NCBI GenBank assembly: GCA_028688235.1
Contig: JAQTYP010000004.1
Span: forward strand, 1-28,907
Direction of reading: 5' to 3'
DNA from: Methylomonas sp.
GTDB lineage: Bacteria; Pseudomonadota; Gammaproteobacteria; Methylococcales; Methylomonadaceae
Length of the DNA stretch: 28,907 nucleotides
Below the pieces are notes generated by a model. The model was not told where the DNA came from and searched no databases. It saw only the letters and a program-made list of their open reading frames with translations. The position numbers and the translations under genes were made by a program. Each line of letters begins with the position of its first letter. Position 1 is the first letter of the stretch. Below, piece after piece: positions 14,978-24,274 of the stretch.

Positions 14978-16687
14978 TTATTCCTTGGTAACGCGGTCAA
15001 TTTCTTCCAGGGAGGTGATGCCCTGGCGGACTTTTAATAACCCGGAGGCTCTGAGATCGTTAATGCCTTCGGTTTTTGCCAACTCGGCCATTTCCATCGC
15101 ATTGCCGCCACGTAAAATCAATGCGCGCATTTGTTCGGTGATAGGCATGACTTGATAAATGCCGACCCTGCCTTTGTAACCGTTGTTGCAATGCTCGCAA
15201 CCCACGGGTTCATAGACCGTGAACGTGCCTATATCCTCCTTTTTAAAACCGGCAGACAGCAATATGTTTTCCGGAAAATCGGCTTCCTTTTTGCAATGTT
15301 CGCATAAACGGCGAGCCAGGCGCTGGGCCATGATCAAGATCACCGCGGAAACAATGTTAAACGGCTCTATGCCCATTTGCACCAAGCGGTTAATGGTTTG
15401 CGGCGCATCATTGGTATGCAGGGTCGACAGCACCAAGTGACCTGTTTGCGCGGCTTTGACGGCTATGCTGGCGGTTTCCAAATCCCTGATCTCGCCGACC
15501 ATGATGACATCCGGGTCTTGTCGCAGGAAAGCCCGCAACGCTTCAGCGAACGTCAGGCCGGCCTTGGGATTGACGTTTACCTGATTGATGCCTTCTACGG
15601 TGATTTCCACGGGATCTTCGGCCGTGGAAATATTGCGTTCTATGCTGTTCAACAGATTCAGGCCGGTATAGAGCGATACGGTTTTACCGCTGCCGGTCGG
15701 CCCCGTTACCAGCACCATGCCGTAGGGTTTATTGATGGCGTCTAAAAAATATTTTTGTTGAGCCGGCTCGAAACCTAGTTTCTCGATGCCGATTTGAGCG
15801 CTGGTGGGGTCGAGTATCCTTAAGACCACCTTTTCTCCGAACAAAGTTGGGCAAGTGTTAACCCTGAAATCGATGGCGCGACTCTTGGACAACTGCATCT
15901 TGATCCTGCCATCCTGAGGCACCCGGCGTTCGGCAATGTCCATTTTAGACATGACCTTGATTCTGGACGTGATACGGTTGGCGATGCCTATAGGAGGATT
16001 GGCGATTTCCGACAGGATGCCGTCGGCGCGAAAACGTATGCGAAATTTCTTTTCGAAGGGCTCCAGGTGTATATCCGACACACCTTTTTTGATCGAATCC
16101 AGCAGGATTTTATTGACGAAGCGGACGATAGGGGCATCGTCGACATCGGAATTGCTTTCTTCGACCGGCCTTTCGTCACCGCTGGAAATGTCGATATTGT
16201 CCAGGTCTTCGTCCAGCAACTGAACCATGGAGGTATCGGCCGCTTCCAATGCGGATTCTATGGTTTTAGTCAGCTTTTCCTCTTCGACCAGGATATTTTC
16301 GGTATTCAGCCGGGTATGAAATTTAATTTCATCCAGCGCTTGAAAATTGGTTGGATCGGATGTGGCGATGAATAATCGGTTGCCGCGTTTGTACAAAGGC
16401 AACGCATGATGTTGCCGAATCAGCCTTTCGCTGACCAATTTGATCGGGATAGAGCTGATGTCGATGGCATCCAAGTCCAGCAAGGGCACGCCAAACTCGG
16501 CCGATGCCAGAGCGGCAATCGATCGGCCGTCGGCGAGCTTGTTGTTGACCAGATAGGCGACAAAGGATAGTTTGTTCTTTTGCGATTCCTGTAATGCGGA
16601 TGCGGCAGATTCCTCCGTCAGCAGGCCTTGTTGAATCAGACATTTAGCCAAGCCGCTAAAATGGATGTTTGAGGGTGCCGTCGCCAT
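14978..16687 (-). CDS. pilB: Type IV pilus extension ATPase PilB
   Basis: This 569-residue protein is the GspE/PilB-type hexameric motor that drives pilus polymerisation. An N-terminal MshEN-like region (1-150) precedes the ATPase core. The core has Walker A GPTGSGKT, Walker B DVIMVGEIRD, a His box (TGHLVLSTLHTNDAP) and the tetracysteine zinc site (CEHCKKE and CEHCNNG). The ATG at 16687 was preferred to a TTG at 16717 because the sequence after it matches family N-termini and the predicted transcription start lies near 16710. It is the first gene of the pilBCD-coaE-zapD-yacG run. Confidence 0.96.
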   Translation of the reverse strand: MATAPSNIHFSGLAKCLIQQGLLTEESAASALQESQKNKLSFVAYLVNNKLADGRSIAALASAEFGVPLLDLDAIDISSIPIKLVSERLIRQHHALPLYKRGNRLFIATSDPTNFQALDEIKFHTRLNTENILVEEEKLTKTIESALEAADTSMVQLLDEDLDNIDISSGDERPVEESNSDVDDAPIVRFVNKILLDSIKKGVSDIHLEPFEKKFRIRFRADGILSEIANPPIGIANRITSRIKVMSKMDIAERRVPQDGRIKMQLSKSRAIDFRVNTCPTLFGEKVVLRILDPTSAQIGIEKLGFEPAQQKYFLDAINKPYGMVLVTGPTGSGKTVSLYTGLNLLNSIERNISTAEDPVEITVEGINQVNVNPKAGLTFAEALRAFLRQDPDVIMVGEIRDLETASIAVKAAQTGHLVLSTLHTNDAPQTINRLVQMGIEPFNIVSAVILIMAQRLARRLCEHCKKEADFPENILLSAGFKKEDIGTFTVYEPVGCEHCNNGYKGRVGIYQVMPITEQMRALILRGGNAMEMAELAKTEGINDLRASGLLKVRQGITSLEEIDRVTKE

Positions 16688-16716
16688 GTGAAGTGTTTTC
16701 TTTTCGTTGTGTTGCA

Positions 16717-16744
16717 ACTATAGATGAATTAAGCATTTTGTCTA
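16717..16744 (-). promoter_or_regulatory. Sigma70-type promoter of pilB operon
   Basis: On the minus strand, TAGACA (plus 16739-16744) and TATAGT (plus 16717-16722) each match consensus at five of six bases and are 16 nt apart. Transcription would start near 16710, about 23 nt before the pilB ATG. No sigma54 TGGC/TTGC element is seen here. Confidence 0.55.
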
Positions 16745-16778
16745 TAGACTCGAATTGCAGGGCTTTCATTTACAAAGG

Positions 16779-17561
16779 CTAATTGAGTAATTGTACGATT
16801 AAGCGCTTGATCGATTTGGGTTCGAAGGGCTTGTCCAGGATGGCGGAAACGCCCGCTTTTTCGATGGCTGCCAAACGGTTCTGATTTTGCTCTGAGGTCA
16901 CCATCAGAACTGGCACGCTGGCGTTTTGCTGACCGTTGCCGCGTATGGCCTCGACCAATTGGATGCCGTCCATCTCGGGCATATTGAAGTCCGTTATGAC
17001 CAAATCGAAATATTGCTGATCGAATAGCTGTAATGCCTGTTTGCCGTCTTCGGCGCAGCAGATGTATTCAATGCCGATATTATTCAAAACCCGTGTGATG
17101 TATTTCCTTGAAAATTCGCTGTCATCGACCAAAAGCACGCGTAGATCCTCGACATCCAAATGCTCCAAGTCGGCTTTTTGCGGATTGAGATAATCCGACG
17201 ATGCCGCAAGAGCCGTTTTCAGCTCCTGTAGGGTAAACGGCTTGGGTAAAATCGCAATGGCCCCCGCCTGGCGTATCGGCTCCAGATATTTGATGTTAGT
17301 TTCACTGGATATCAACAAAAATGCCATGTCGTAAGAGTCGTTGTCTTTACGAAGCTCATGCAGCAGATCGACGCCAGTCATGTCGGGCAAATACATGCTG
17401 CTGATAATCAAATCCGGCTTGCTCTGTTCGAGCAAGGCTATCACGTCGGCACCACTGTCCAGGCAGGTAATCGCTTCGATGCCGCAAGCCCTTAAATGCA
17501 TACTTATGATGTGCTGTTGCGTACGTGAGGGCTCAACCAGGATTACATCGAGAGAGGGCAT
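16779..17561 (-). CDS. Double-receiver response regulator with one degenerate receiver
   Basis: This 260-residue protein consists of two CheY-like receiver domains and nothing else. The second (about 140-260) is canonical: acidic pair Asp146-Asp147, phospho-acceptor Asp191 in VITDFNMP, and Lys244. The first (about 4-120) keeps the Lys (Lys107 in PKPF) but has Glu-Pro in place of the acidic pair, and Ser55 where the phospho-acceptor Asp should be, so it should not be phosphorylated. No output domain is present. An ATG at 17561 is used here; a TTG at 17579 overlapping the upstream TGA is an alternative. It is the last gene of valS-HDOD-regulator and lies just before the pilB promoter. Confidence 0.88.
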   Translation of the reverse strand: MPSLDVILVEPSRTQQHIISMHLRACGIEAITCLDSGADVIALLEQSKPDLIISSMYLPDMTGVDLLHELRKDNDSYDMAFLLISSETNIKYLEPIRQAGAIAILPKPFTLQELKTALAASSDYLNPQKADLEHLDVEDLRVLLVDDSEFSRKYITRVLNNIGIEYICCAEDGKQALQLFDQQYFDLVITDFNMPEMDGIQLVEAIRGNGQQNASVPVLMVTSEQNQNRLAAIEKAGVSAILDKPFEPKSIKRLIVQLLN

Positions 17562-17575
17562 TTCGGTCACATTCG

Positions 17576-19024
17576 TCAATTATTGGTTTTCATGCGATAC
17601 AAAGTTAGACCAATCTCGGCCTGGCGAACAAAATGTTTGGCTGCGGAGAAGTCTTCAGGACTTAATGTTTCGTTGCCGATGCCACGGTCGCAATAGATTA
17701 AACCGACCGATTTTCGTTCGACCTTGATGGGAAACACGAAACATTCATGGCGGCCGAAATAATTTTCGATCTGCTGGGTATAGAGCGCCGCATGTTCTTC
17801 GGGCTTATACCACAGGCCGTCATGGTGCTGCAGGTCGTGAAACAGCAAATTACCGTTAAAGTCGTTATTATGAATATGAAATTTTTCGGCGGCGTAATCT
17901 CTTTGCCATCCCAACGAAATTTTCTCGTTCAAAGACATTTTATCGGAGCCTAACAGCATGAACAGGGTACGGTCCATCGCGACGCCGCGATGTATGCCCT
18001 CCAATACCATCTCCAGCAACACGTTCAGATTGATGGCGCCGCTGCTGATATGACTGCTGATGTCTTGCAATACCTGAAACTGGATTTGCTTTCTGTTCGG
18101 CCCCTCCTCTTCATGAACAGCCACGGCAGGCAGTTTCTGATCCGGACTGATATGGGTCGATGCATCCAAAGCGCCGAATTGGCGGGCGATATCTACAGCC
18201 TTATTGATATTAGCCTTGATTCTGGGTTCGAGAGCCTCTCTCGGTTTGCCGCTGAGATCCTCCATTTGCTCCATACAGTCAGCCATTGCCTTGGAATCCC
18301 AACCTTGAGCGATGGCATTGCATATTTGGCTGCCGATACGCACGGTTCGTATGCGTTTATCCTCGGAATCGGGATGACTGATAGCGGCGTCTATCAAGCC
18401 ACCCAGATGCCAAGACTTGCTCAATTTCTTGCTCAGATCGATCAAGCAGAAGCCCAATGTTTTTTTCTCGGCTTCCTTCGCTTCCAGTTTGCTGCGTGAA
18501 ATGGCCCCATGAAACTGAACCGCGTATTTGTTGCTAGAACACCAAAACGCGATATGCCCTATGTTATGCAGTAGAGCGGCGATGAAGACTTCTTCCGGAC
18601 ACAGATCGCGCGTCAAAATCGCCAGTTCGCGCGCCTGCACGGCCGCATGAATGGCCCATGCAATTTCCTTGTTTGCTCTTTCCTTATCGGCCGATGACAG
18701 TATCGATTCAAAAAAAGAACAGGCAAGGGTTAACTCCCGTATCAGTTCCAATCCCAATATCACGATTGCTCGCGATATCGTGTTGATCTTCTGGCGGGAT
18801 GGATTGTAATAAGGGCTGTTGGCGAATCTTAACAGCTTGGCGGTCAGGTTTGGATCTTGCAGTATGACGGACGCCAAATCCATGGCGCCCTTTTTTTTGT
18901 CGTCCAGCGCATGATAGATATTTTGCGCCGTGTTGGAAAATATCGGCAATTCCTCGATACGCAATAATTCAGCCCATTCCTCCAGGTTTTGCGGTTGTCT
19001 ATTGAAAGGGCCAGATGAATACAT
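17576..19024 (-). CDS. HDOD-GAF signal transduction protein
   Basis: This 482-residue protein carries an HDOD domain at about 17-215 and a GAF-like domain at about 310-478. The HDOD part shows ILQDPNLTAKLLRFANSPYY, the segment TISRAIVILGLELIREL, and ALLHNIGHIAFW. HDOD domains resemble HD hydrolases but usually lack catalysis and act as signalling modules. GAF domains bind small ligands or cyclic nucleotides. No membrane helix is seen, so it is probably cytoplasmic. The ATG at 19024 shares one base with the valS stop (TAATG), which fixes the start. It is followed directly by the double-receiver regulator and the two probably work together. The signal is unknown. Confidence 0.88.
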   Translation of the reverse strand: MYSSGPFNRQPQNLEEWAELLRIEELPIFSNTAQNIYHALDDKKKGAMDLASVILQDPNLTAKLLRFANSPYYNPSRQKINTISRAIVILGLELIRELTLACSFFESILSSADKERANKEIAWAIHAAVQARELAILTRDLCPEEVFIAALLHNIGHIAFWCSSNKYAVQFHGAISRSKLEAKEAEKKTLGFCLIDLSKKLSKSWHLGGLIDAAISHPDSEDKRIRTVRIGSQICNAIAQGWDSKAMADCMEQMEDLSGKPREALEPRIKANINKAVDIARQFGALDASTHISPDQKLPAVAVHEEEGPNRKQIQFQVLQDISSHISSGAINLNVLLEMVLEGIHRGVAMDRTLFMLLGSDKMSLNEKISLGWQRDYAAEKFHIHNNDFNGNLLFHDLQHHDGLWYKPEEHAALYTQQIENYFGRHECFVFPIKVERKSVGLIYCDRGIGNETLSPEDFSAAKHFVRQAEIGLTLYRMKTNN

Positions 19025-21879
19025 TAAAGCGCTTGGATTTTGGCGAATTGCTCGTTCAAGTTTTTCAATGAAGATTGCAAACTCGCCAGTTTTTCCCGCT
19101 CCTTGGCAATGACGTCGGCTGGCGCCTTGTCGACGAAGGCCGCGTTACCCAATTTGCCTTCGATGCGCGGCAACTCTTTCTCGATACGCTGGATTTCTTT
19201 TTCCAGACGTGCCAATTCGGCGTCCTTGTCGATCAAGCCGGCCATCGGAATCAGGATTTTCATGTCGCCGACCAGCGCAATCGCCGATTCCGGCGCGTTG
19301 TCGCCGGCATTCAGCCAGGTGATGCTTTCCAGGCGGCCCAGTTTCAACAAATAGCTTTCCAGCTCTTTGAGAGTGGCTTGGTCGTTGGCCGAGCCATTTT
19401 GCAGCAATACGTTCAGAGGCTTGCCCGGCGCGATGTTCATTTCGCCGCGAATCCTACGGATGCCGAGGATGAAATCCATCGCCCATTGCATCTGGTTTTC
19501 GGCGGCGGCGTTTACTGCTTCGGAGTTCGTTTCCGGATAAGCTTGCAACATGATGGTTGCGGCGGTCGAGTCCAGGGATGGACGAGGTAGAGCGCTGTCG
19601 GGAACAAGCGCCGAAACGCCGGCCAGCGGTGCGACGCGTTGCCAGATTTCCTCGGTGATGAAGGGCATGATGGGATGGACCAAACGCAATACGGTTTCCA
19701 GCACTCGCAACAGGGTTTGGCGGGTGCCGCGCTGCAGCAAGGCGTCGTCGCTTTGCAGCGAAATTTTCGCCAGCTCCAGATACCAGTCGCAGTATTCGTT
19801 CCAGGTGAATTCGTAGATGGCTTGCGCGGCCAAGTCGAAACGGTAGCTGTCGATCGCGCTGCTGGTATCGGCTATGGTGCGGTTCAGTCTGGACAAAATC
19901 CACAGGTCGGCCGGGCTATAGCTACATTCGGCGCAATCGACGCCGTTGTCCTGGCCTTCGGTGTTCATCAGCACGTAACGCGCCGCGTTCCACAATTTAT
20001 TGCAGAAGTTGCGGTAGCCCTCGGTACGCTGCAAGTCGAAGCGGATGTCGCGGCCGGTCGAAGCCAGCGAGGCGAAGGTAAAACGCAAGGCGTCGGTGCC
20101 GTAGGACGGAATGCCGTCCGGGAATTGCTTCCGGGTGGCTTGTTCGATTTTCTTGGCCAGATGTGGCTGCATCATGCCGGACACGCGTTTTTCGACCAGC
20201 GCTTCCAGTTCTATGCCGTCGATGATGTCGATAGGATCGAGCACATTGCCCTTGGATTTCGACATCTTCTGGCCTTCGGCGTCGCGCACCAAGCCGTGGA
20301 TGTAGACTTCCTTGAACGGCACGTCGCCCTGGAATTTCAAGCCCATCATGATCATCCGCGCCACCCAGAAGAAAATGATGTCGAAGCCGGTGACCAACAC
20401 GCTGGTCGGATAATGCGCGGCCAGTTCCGGGGTCTTCTCTGGCCAGCCCAGCGTCGAGAATGGCCACAGCGCCGACGAGAACCAGGTGTCCAGAACGTCT
20501 TCGTCCTGGAACAGCGGATAATCGGCAGCCAGCCCATGCTTGGCGCGGATTTCCGCTTCGTTATGGCCGACATAGGTATTGCCCTTGTCGTCGTACCAGG
20601 CGGGAATCCTGTGCCCCCACCAGATTTGCCGGGAGATGCACCAATCCTGGATGTTGCGCATCCACTCAAAATAGGTGTTTTTCCAGTTGTCCGGCACGAA
20701 CTTGATCGCGCCGGTTTCGACCGCTTCGATGGCCGGCTTGGCCAGCGGAGCAATCTTGACATACCATTGGTTGGTCAGAAGCGGTTCGATCACCGCGCCT
20801 GTGCGGTCGCCGCGCGGCACCATCAATTTATGGTCGGCGATTTTTTCCAACAGGCCCTGTGCTTCCAGGTCGGCGACGATGCGCTTGCGGGCTTCGAAGC
20901 GGTCCAGGCCAATATAGGCTTGCGGAATGATTTCAAAACCGTCATCATTCGCGCGTATCGCCGCGTCGACGGTGAAGATGTTGATCAAGCCGCCGTGCGG
21001 CTGGTCGGCGATCACGTTCATGTGTTTGTGACGACCCCAGACTTCGTAGTCGTTGAAGTCGTGGGCCGGGGTGATCTTGACGCAGCCGGTACCGAACTCG
21101 GGATCGACGTAGTCGTCGGCGATGATGGGAATCAAGCGGCCGGTCAGCGGCAATTCCACCAGCTCGCCTATTAAATGCTTGTAACGCTCGTCGTCCGGAT
21201 GCACCGCTACGGCGGCATCGCCAAGCAGGGTTTCCGGCCGCGTGGTCGCGACGATCAAATGGCCGGTGCCGTTGGACAGCGGGTAGCGCATGTGCCACAT
21301 CGAGCCGGCTTCTTCTTCCGACAACACTTCCAGGTCGGAAACGGCGGTGTGCAATACCGGATCCCAGTTCACCAAACGCTTGCCCCGGTAAATCAAACCT
21401 TCCTCGTACAACTTGATGAACACTTCCTGCACGGCGTCTGACATGCCGTCGTCCATCGTGAAGCGTTCCTTTTCCCAATCCAGCGAGGAACCCATGCGCC
21501 GTAACTGGCGGGTAATGGTGCCGCCGGATTCGGCCTTCCATTCCCAGACTTTTTCCAGAAAAGCTTCGCGACCGTAATCATGACGTGTCTTGCCGTCGGC
21601 GTTAATGATGCGCTCCACCACCATTTGCGTGGCGATGCCGGCATGGTCGGTGCCTGGTTGCCAGAGTGCATTGCAACCTTTCATGCGGTGATAGCGGGTC
21701 AGGGCATCCATGATGGTGTCCTGAAACGCATGTCCCATATGCAAGCTGCCGGTGACGTTGGGCGGCGGAATCATGATGCAGTAAGATGGGCCTTCGCGAT
21801 TGGCGGCGAAGTAGCCGCTTTGTTCCCAAAGTTGATACCAGCGTTGTTCGATAGCGTGCGGGGAATAGGTCTTTTCCAT
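19024..21879 (-). CDS. valS: Valyl-tRNA synthetase
   Basis: This 951-residue class I synthetase charges tRNA-Val. The HIGH motif appears as HMGH at 47-50 after PPNVTGSL, and KMSKS occurs as KMSKSKGN in the middle third. The editing (CP1) insert includes the TTRPET motif. The C-terminal coiled coil from about residue 885, rich in Glu, Lys and Leu, is typical of ValRS and contacts tRNA. The length equals the E. coli enzyme. Its stop overlaps the start of the HDOD gene, so an essential gene heads a signalling transcript. I could not recognise a promoter with confidence. Confidence 0.98.
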   Translation of the reverse strand: MEKTYSPHAIEQRWYQLWEQSGYFAANREGPSYCIMIPPPNVTGSLHMGHAFQDTIMDALTRYHRMKGCNALWQPGTDHAGIATQMVVERIINADGKTRHDYGREAFLEKVWEWKAESGGTITRQLRRMGSSLDWEKERFTMDDGMSDAVQEVFIKLYEEGLIYRGKRLVNWDPVLHTAVSDLEVLSEEEAGSMWHMRYPLSNGTGHLIVATTRPETLLGDAAVAVHPDDERYKHLIGELVELPLTGRLIPIIADDYVDPEFGTGCVKITPAHDFNDYEVWGRHKHMNVIADQPHGGLINIFTVDAAIRANDDGFEIIPQAYIGLDRFEARKRIVADLEAQGLLEKIADHKLMVPRGDRTGAVIEPLLTNQWYVKIAPLAKPAIEAVETGAIKFVPDNWKNTYFEWMRNIQDWCISRQIWWGHRIPAWYDDKGNTYVGHNEAEIRAKHGLAADYPLFQDEDVLDTWFSSALWPFSTLGWPEKTPELAAHYPTSVLVTGFDIIFFWVARMIMMGLKFQGDVPFKEVYIHGLVRDAEGQKMSKSKGNVLDPIDIIDGIELEALVEKRVSGMMQPHLAKKIEQATRKQFPDGIPSYGTDALRFTFASLASTGRDIRFDLQRTEGYRNFCNKLWNAARYVLMNTEGQDNGVDCAECSYSPADLWILSRLNRTIADTSSAIDSYRFDLAAQAIYEFTWNEYCDWYLELAKISLQSDDALLQRGTRQTLLRVLETVLRLVHPIMPFITEEIWQRVAPLAGVSALVPDSALPRPSLDSTAATIMLQAYPETNSEAVNAAAENQMQWAMDFILGIRRIRGEMNIAPGKPLNVLLQNGSANDQATLKELESYLLKLGRLESITWLNAGDNAPESAIALVGDMKILIPMAGLIDKDAELARLEKEIQRIEKELPRIEGKLGNAAFVDKAPADVIAKEREKLASLQSSLKNLNEQFAKIQAL

Positions 21880-21973
21880 GATGATTTTCGATGAACGATT
21901 TCAGAATACAGGGATTTATTTTACCTGCAAATGCTCAGCAAGAAGGAATTAAGGGTAATGGCATTTTTTGCAG

Positions 21974-22747
21974 TCATTTGCCGATAACGGCATATTGGCG
22001 GCGCAGGTAACCGGATGTTTTCGTCAGAAATGCCAACAATGGGGGGGCGCCGGCAATCGCCGCCGCGTCGACCAAACAATACCAGGCCGCAACGCCACTG
22101 GGCGGATTGCCCTGCGGTAAATGAGACGCCGGGTCGATGCTTGCCCAAGCCCAGGTACCGGCGCTGGTGCCGACGATTTCCAGCCAGGACGTAATGAAAA
22201 ATGCACCGAGATAAACCATGGGCGAGCGTCCCTTGAACAAATACAGCAGGAACACGCAAAACAACAATGCGCCTATGACATCCAGTCGGCCCCATCCGCT
22301 TAGCCCCCACAAAGCCCAAAGTCCGCAGGCGCAGACAACGAATAAGGCGATACGGCGGGCATGTTGCAGAAAGAATCCTGAGCGCCCCAAGGCCACAGCG
22401 GTCAGATAAACCAATCCGTGGCCGGCCGGCACATAGGCGGGTACATTTTCGAAACGGTAGACGTAGCCCCTCATATAAACCGACGCGAAGTACTCGCCGA
22501 CGACCGCAAACATCACCGCAACGGCGACTTGGGTGCGAACGTATTTACACTCGCCACGCAGAAAACCGAGCAAAAACAACCAGCCGAAAAACGCCAACAC
22601 ATATTGCATGAAGCGGGGAGAGTAGCCGTCGGTGGTCAGGCATATCGTCGTAGTGACAAATGTGAATGCCGCGATGACGTAGTCGCGGCGCCTGTGTTCG
22701 GCTCGGGTTTCGGCAGGTGGAAAGTGAGGAAGGGAGAAAAACGTCAT
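21974..22747 (-). CDS. Multi-pass membrane protein of unknown function
   Basis: This 257-residue protein has about seven or eight hydrophobic helices and short loops. The first 20 residues are charged and polar. Conserved-looking motifs are VPAGHGLVYL near 104-113, WLEIVGTSAGTWAWA near 187-201 and NPPSGVAAWYCLVDA near 213-227. The clustering of Gly, His, Trp and Pro in these loops suggests a catalytic or binding site within the membrane. I do not recognise the family. The ATG at 22747 lies 13 nt after the stop of the YqaA-type gene, so the two are probably co-transcribed. The ribosome binding site is weak. Confidence 0.75.
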   Translation of the reverse strand: MTFFSLPHFPPAETRAEHRRRDYVIAAFTFVTTTICLTTDGYSPRFMQYVLAFFGWLFLLGFLRGECKYVRTQVAVAVMFAVVGEYFASVYMRGYVYRFENVPAYVPAGHGLVYLTAVALGRSGFFLQHARRIALFVVCACGLWALWGLSGWGRLDVIGALLFCVFLLYLFKGRSPMVYLGAFFITSWLEIVGTSAGTWAWASIDPASHLPQGNPPSGVAAWYCLVDAAAIAGAPPLLAFLTKTSGYLRRQYAVIGK

Positions 22748-22760
22748 GACTATTAAAAAT

Positions 22761-23186
22761 TTATATAAATACGTATGCGACGGCAATATAACGCAAGGCC
22801 TTGCCAAAAAAAATAGCGGATATCGACGTCAGTATGGAAAGCCTTAGCCAGCCGCCGGCAAAACACAAGCCATCACCGACCACGGGCAGCCACGAGAACA
22901 AAAGCGCCCAGCAGCCCCATTGTCGAACGGCGCCTAAAGCTTTTTGATGTTTGCCTGACAGCAGTGTTTCGGCCGGGTATTTTTTAGCCGCCCACAAGCC
23001 CAACCACCACGTGGTCATCGCGCCCAGGCCGTTGCCAAGGGTGGCAACCGCCACCAAGTACGCGGCGGAATATTGATGGCTGTTAACCAAGTAAGCCAAT
23101 ATCGCTTCCGAACCGCCCGGCGCGACGGTAGACGATATGAAGGCGCTGATGAATAAGCCCGGCAGGCCTAATGATGCTATGTCCAT
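22761..23186 (-). CDS. YqaA-family small membrane protein
   Basis: This 141-residue protein resembles YqaA, a short relative of the DedA/VTT (SNARE-associated) family of inner-membrane proteins. Signs are FISAFISSTVAPGGSEAILA at the start, GNGLGAMTTWWLG in the middle and LPVVGDGLCFAGGWLR near the end. DedA relatives act in membrane lipid handling and envelope homeostasis, while YqaA itself is uncharacterised. A GGGAG site lies about 7 nt before the ATG at 23186. A strong terminator just upstream separates it from the cupredoxin gene, so it needs its own promoter or read-through. Confidence 0.85.
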   Translation of the reverse strand: MDIASLGLPGLFISAFISSTVAPGGSEAILAYLVNSHQYSAAYLVAVATLGNGLGAMTTWWLGLWAAKKYPAETLLSGKHQKALGAVRQWGCWALLFSWLPVVGDGLCFAGGWLRLSILTSISAIFFGKALRYIAVAYVFI

Positions 23187-23200
23187 TTAATCGCTCCCAC

Positions 23201-23236
23201 AAAAAAGCCCCTGAAACGAAGCGTTTCAGGGGCTTT
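23201..23236 (-). terminator. Strong intrinsic terminator after the cupredoxin gene
   Basis: On the minus strand a 15-bp perfect stem (plus 23204-23218 with 23222-23236, 3-nt loop) is followed by a T-run (plus 23201-23206). It ends the copper pair, 14 nt after the cupredoxin stop, and lies before the YqaA gene. Confidence 0.92.
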
Positions 23237-23249
23237 ATGCTAATGAATG

Positions 23250-24176
23250 TTACTTGTCCGGTAATGGGATGGCTTTTTTGCCGGTAAACATTTTGATGAC
23301 CTTGCCTATCAGGTTGATCGTAAAGCCTATCGCTTGGGACAGCCATTCCAGCACCGTGGCTACGACTTCACCGGTACTCATGCCTTTAAAACGTTTGGCC
23401 AAAAACGGGCCCGCCAGAATGCCTATTGCCAGACCGACAACGCCTACGCCGGACAAAAAAGGCCCATCGCTTGCAGGCGCTCCGGTCGCCTCGGGTTGAA
23501 CCGGCTTTGCCGCTGCGGCAGCCGCAGCAGCGGCGGCTTCGGCAATACCGGTGGCTTCTTGTTTAGCGAATTCGGCGGCGTTAAACGATTTGCCGCTGTA
23601 ATCATCGGGATAGACGCTAGCCGTCACGCCGGGTATGCTGGGTAAATCTTCCCCACCTTTTCCGACTTTTAATTGGGCTTTCATGCCTTTTTCCATGTGC
23701 TGAGCAATATCGCAATGCACCAGATAGGTTTTGTCGCCCGGAGGCAGGATCAGGGTGCCGGAAACGCTGCCTGGGCCGCTGACTTCGAGGTGAAACATAC
23801 CCTTAGGATACAAATACTTGGGCAAGCCATGCATCATCCATTGATGGCGAATCTGGTCTTCGTTGACAAAGTGCACGGTCAGTTTGGTGCAAGGCTCGAA
23901 TTGGAATTCCTGCTGATCGAAGGCCCACATGGTTCCGGGAAATTTCTCGGAATATTTGTGACCGGCATGCACGGTGATTTCCTTGGTTGCGGCGATTTTG
24001 TCGCAGCCCCCGGGCAAGGTATCGGTGTTCTGCCCCATGACCATAGCCCCGTCCATATCCATCAAATGGCCGTCTCCGTGGTCCATCATGTTGTTATGTT
24101 CTTGAATCTCCTTCGCAAAAACATTGCTAACAGACAGCACGCTAATTAAAGCGGCAATTGATATAGTCTTGACCAT
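23250..24176 (-). CDS. Membrane-anchored cupredoxin (blue-copper) protein
   Basis: This 308-residue protein begins with a signal peptide (1-21, ending NVFA). A Met/His-rich segment follows (about 27-48), suited to copper binding. The cupredoxin domain (about 58-172) carries type 1 copper ligands: His111 in HQWMMHG, then Cys155, His160 and Met165 in the C-x4-H-x4-M pattern. An Ala-rich linker (about 213-223) leads to a membrane helix (about 240-260) and an amphipathic tail ending in Lys and Pro. It probably carries electrons or copper in the periplasm. The ATG at 24176 has a GAGG site upstream; an earlier in-frame start would spoil the signal peptide. It lies 98 nt downstream of the second secreted protein. 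Confidence 0.88.
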   Translation of the reverse strand: MVKTISIAALISVLSVSNVFAKEIQEHNNMMDHGDGHLMDMDGAMVMGQNTDTLPGGCDKIAATKEITVHAGHKYSEKFPGTMWAFDQQEFQFEPCTKLTVHFVNEDQIRHQWMMHGLPKYLYPKGMFHLEVSGPGSVSGTLILPPGDKTYLVHCDIAQHMEKGMKAQLKVGKGGEDLPSIPGVTASVYPDDYSGKSFNAAEFAKQEATGIAEAAAAAAAAAAKPVQPEATGAPASDGPFLSGVGVVGLAIGILAGPFLAKRFKGMSTGEVVATVLEWLSQAIGFTINLIGKVIKMFTGKKAIPLPDK

Positions 24177-24274
24177 TAGAGTGATTCCTCTATCGAAAAG
24201 TCGGTGTATAAAAATCATGAGCCAAAGGGCATTCACCCTGTTGCCGCATGCAGACAGGGCAAACGCAGATAAGT

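Noticed and set aside
19639..21174. 511-codon plus-strand ORF opposite valS
   Set aside because: It lies wholly antisense to an unmistakable ValS, and its sequence is low-complexity and unlike any protein; it is a shadow of GC-biased codon positions.
24177..24236. N-terminal extension of the cupredoxin gene
   Set aside because: It would put about 20 residues before a clean signal peptide; the ATG at 24176 has a GAGG site.
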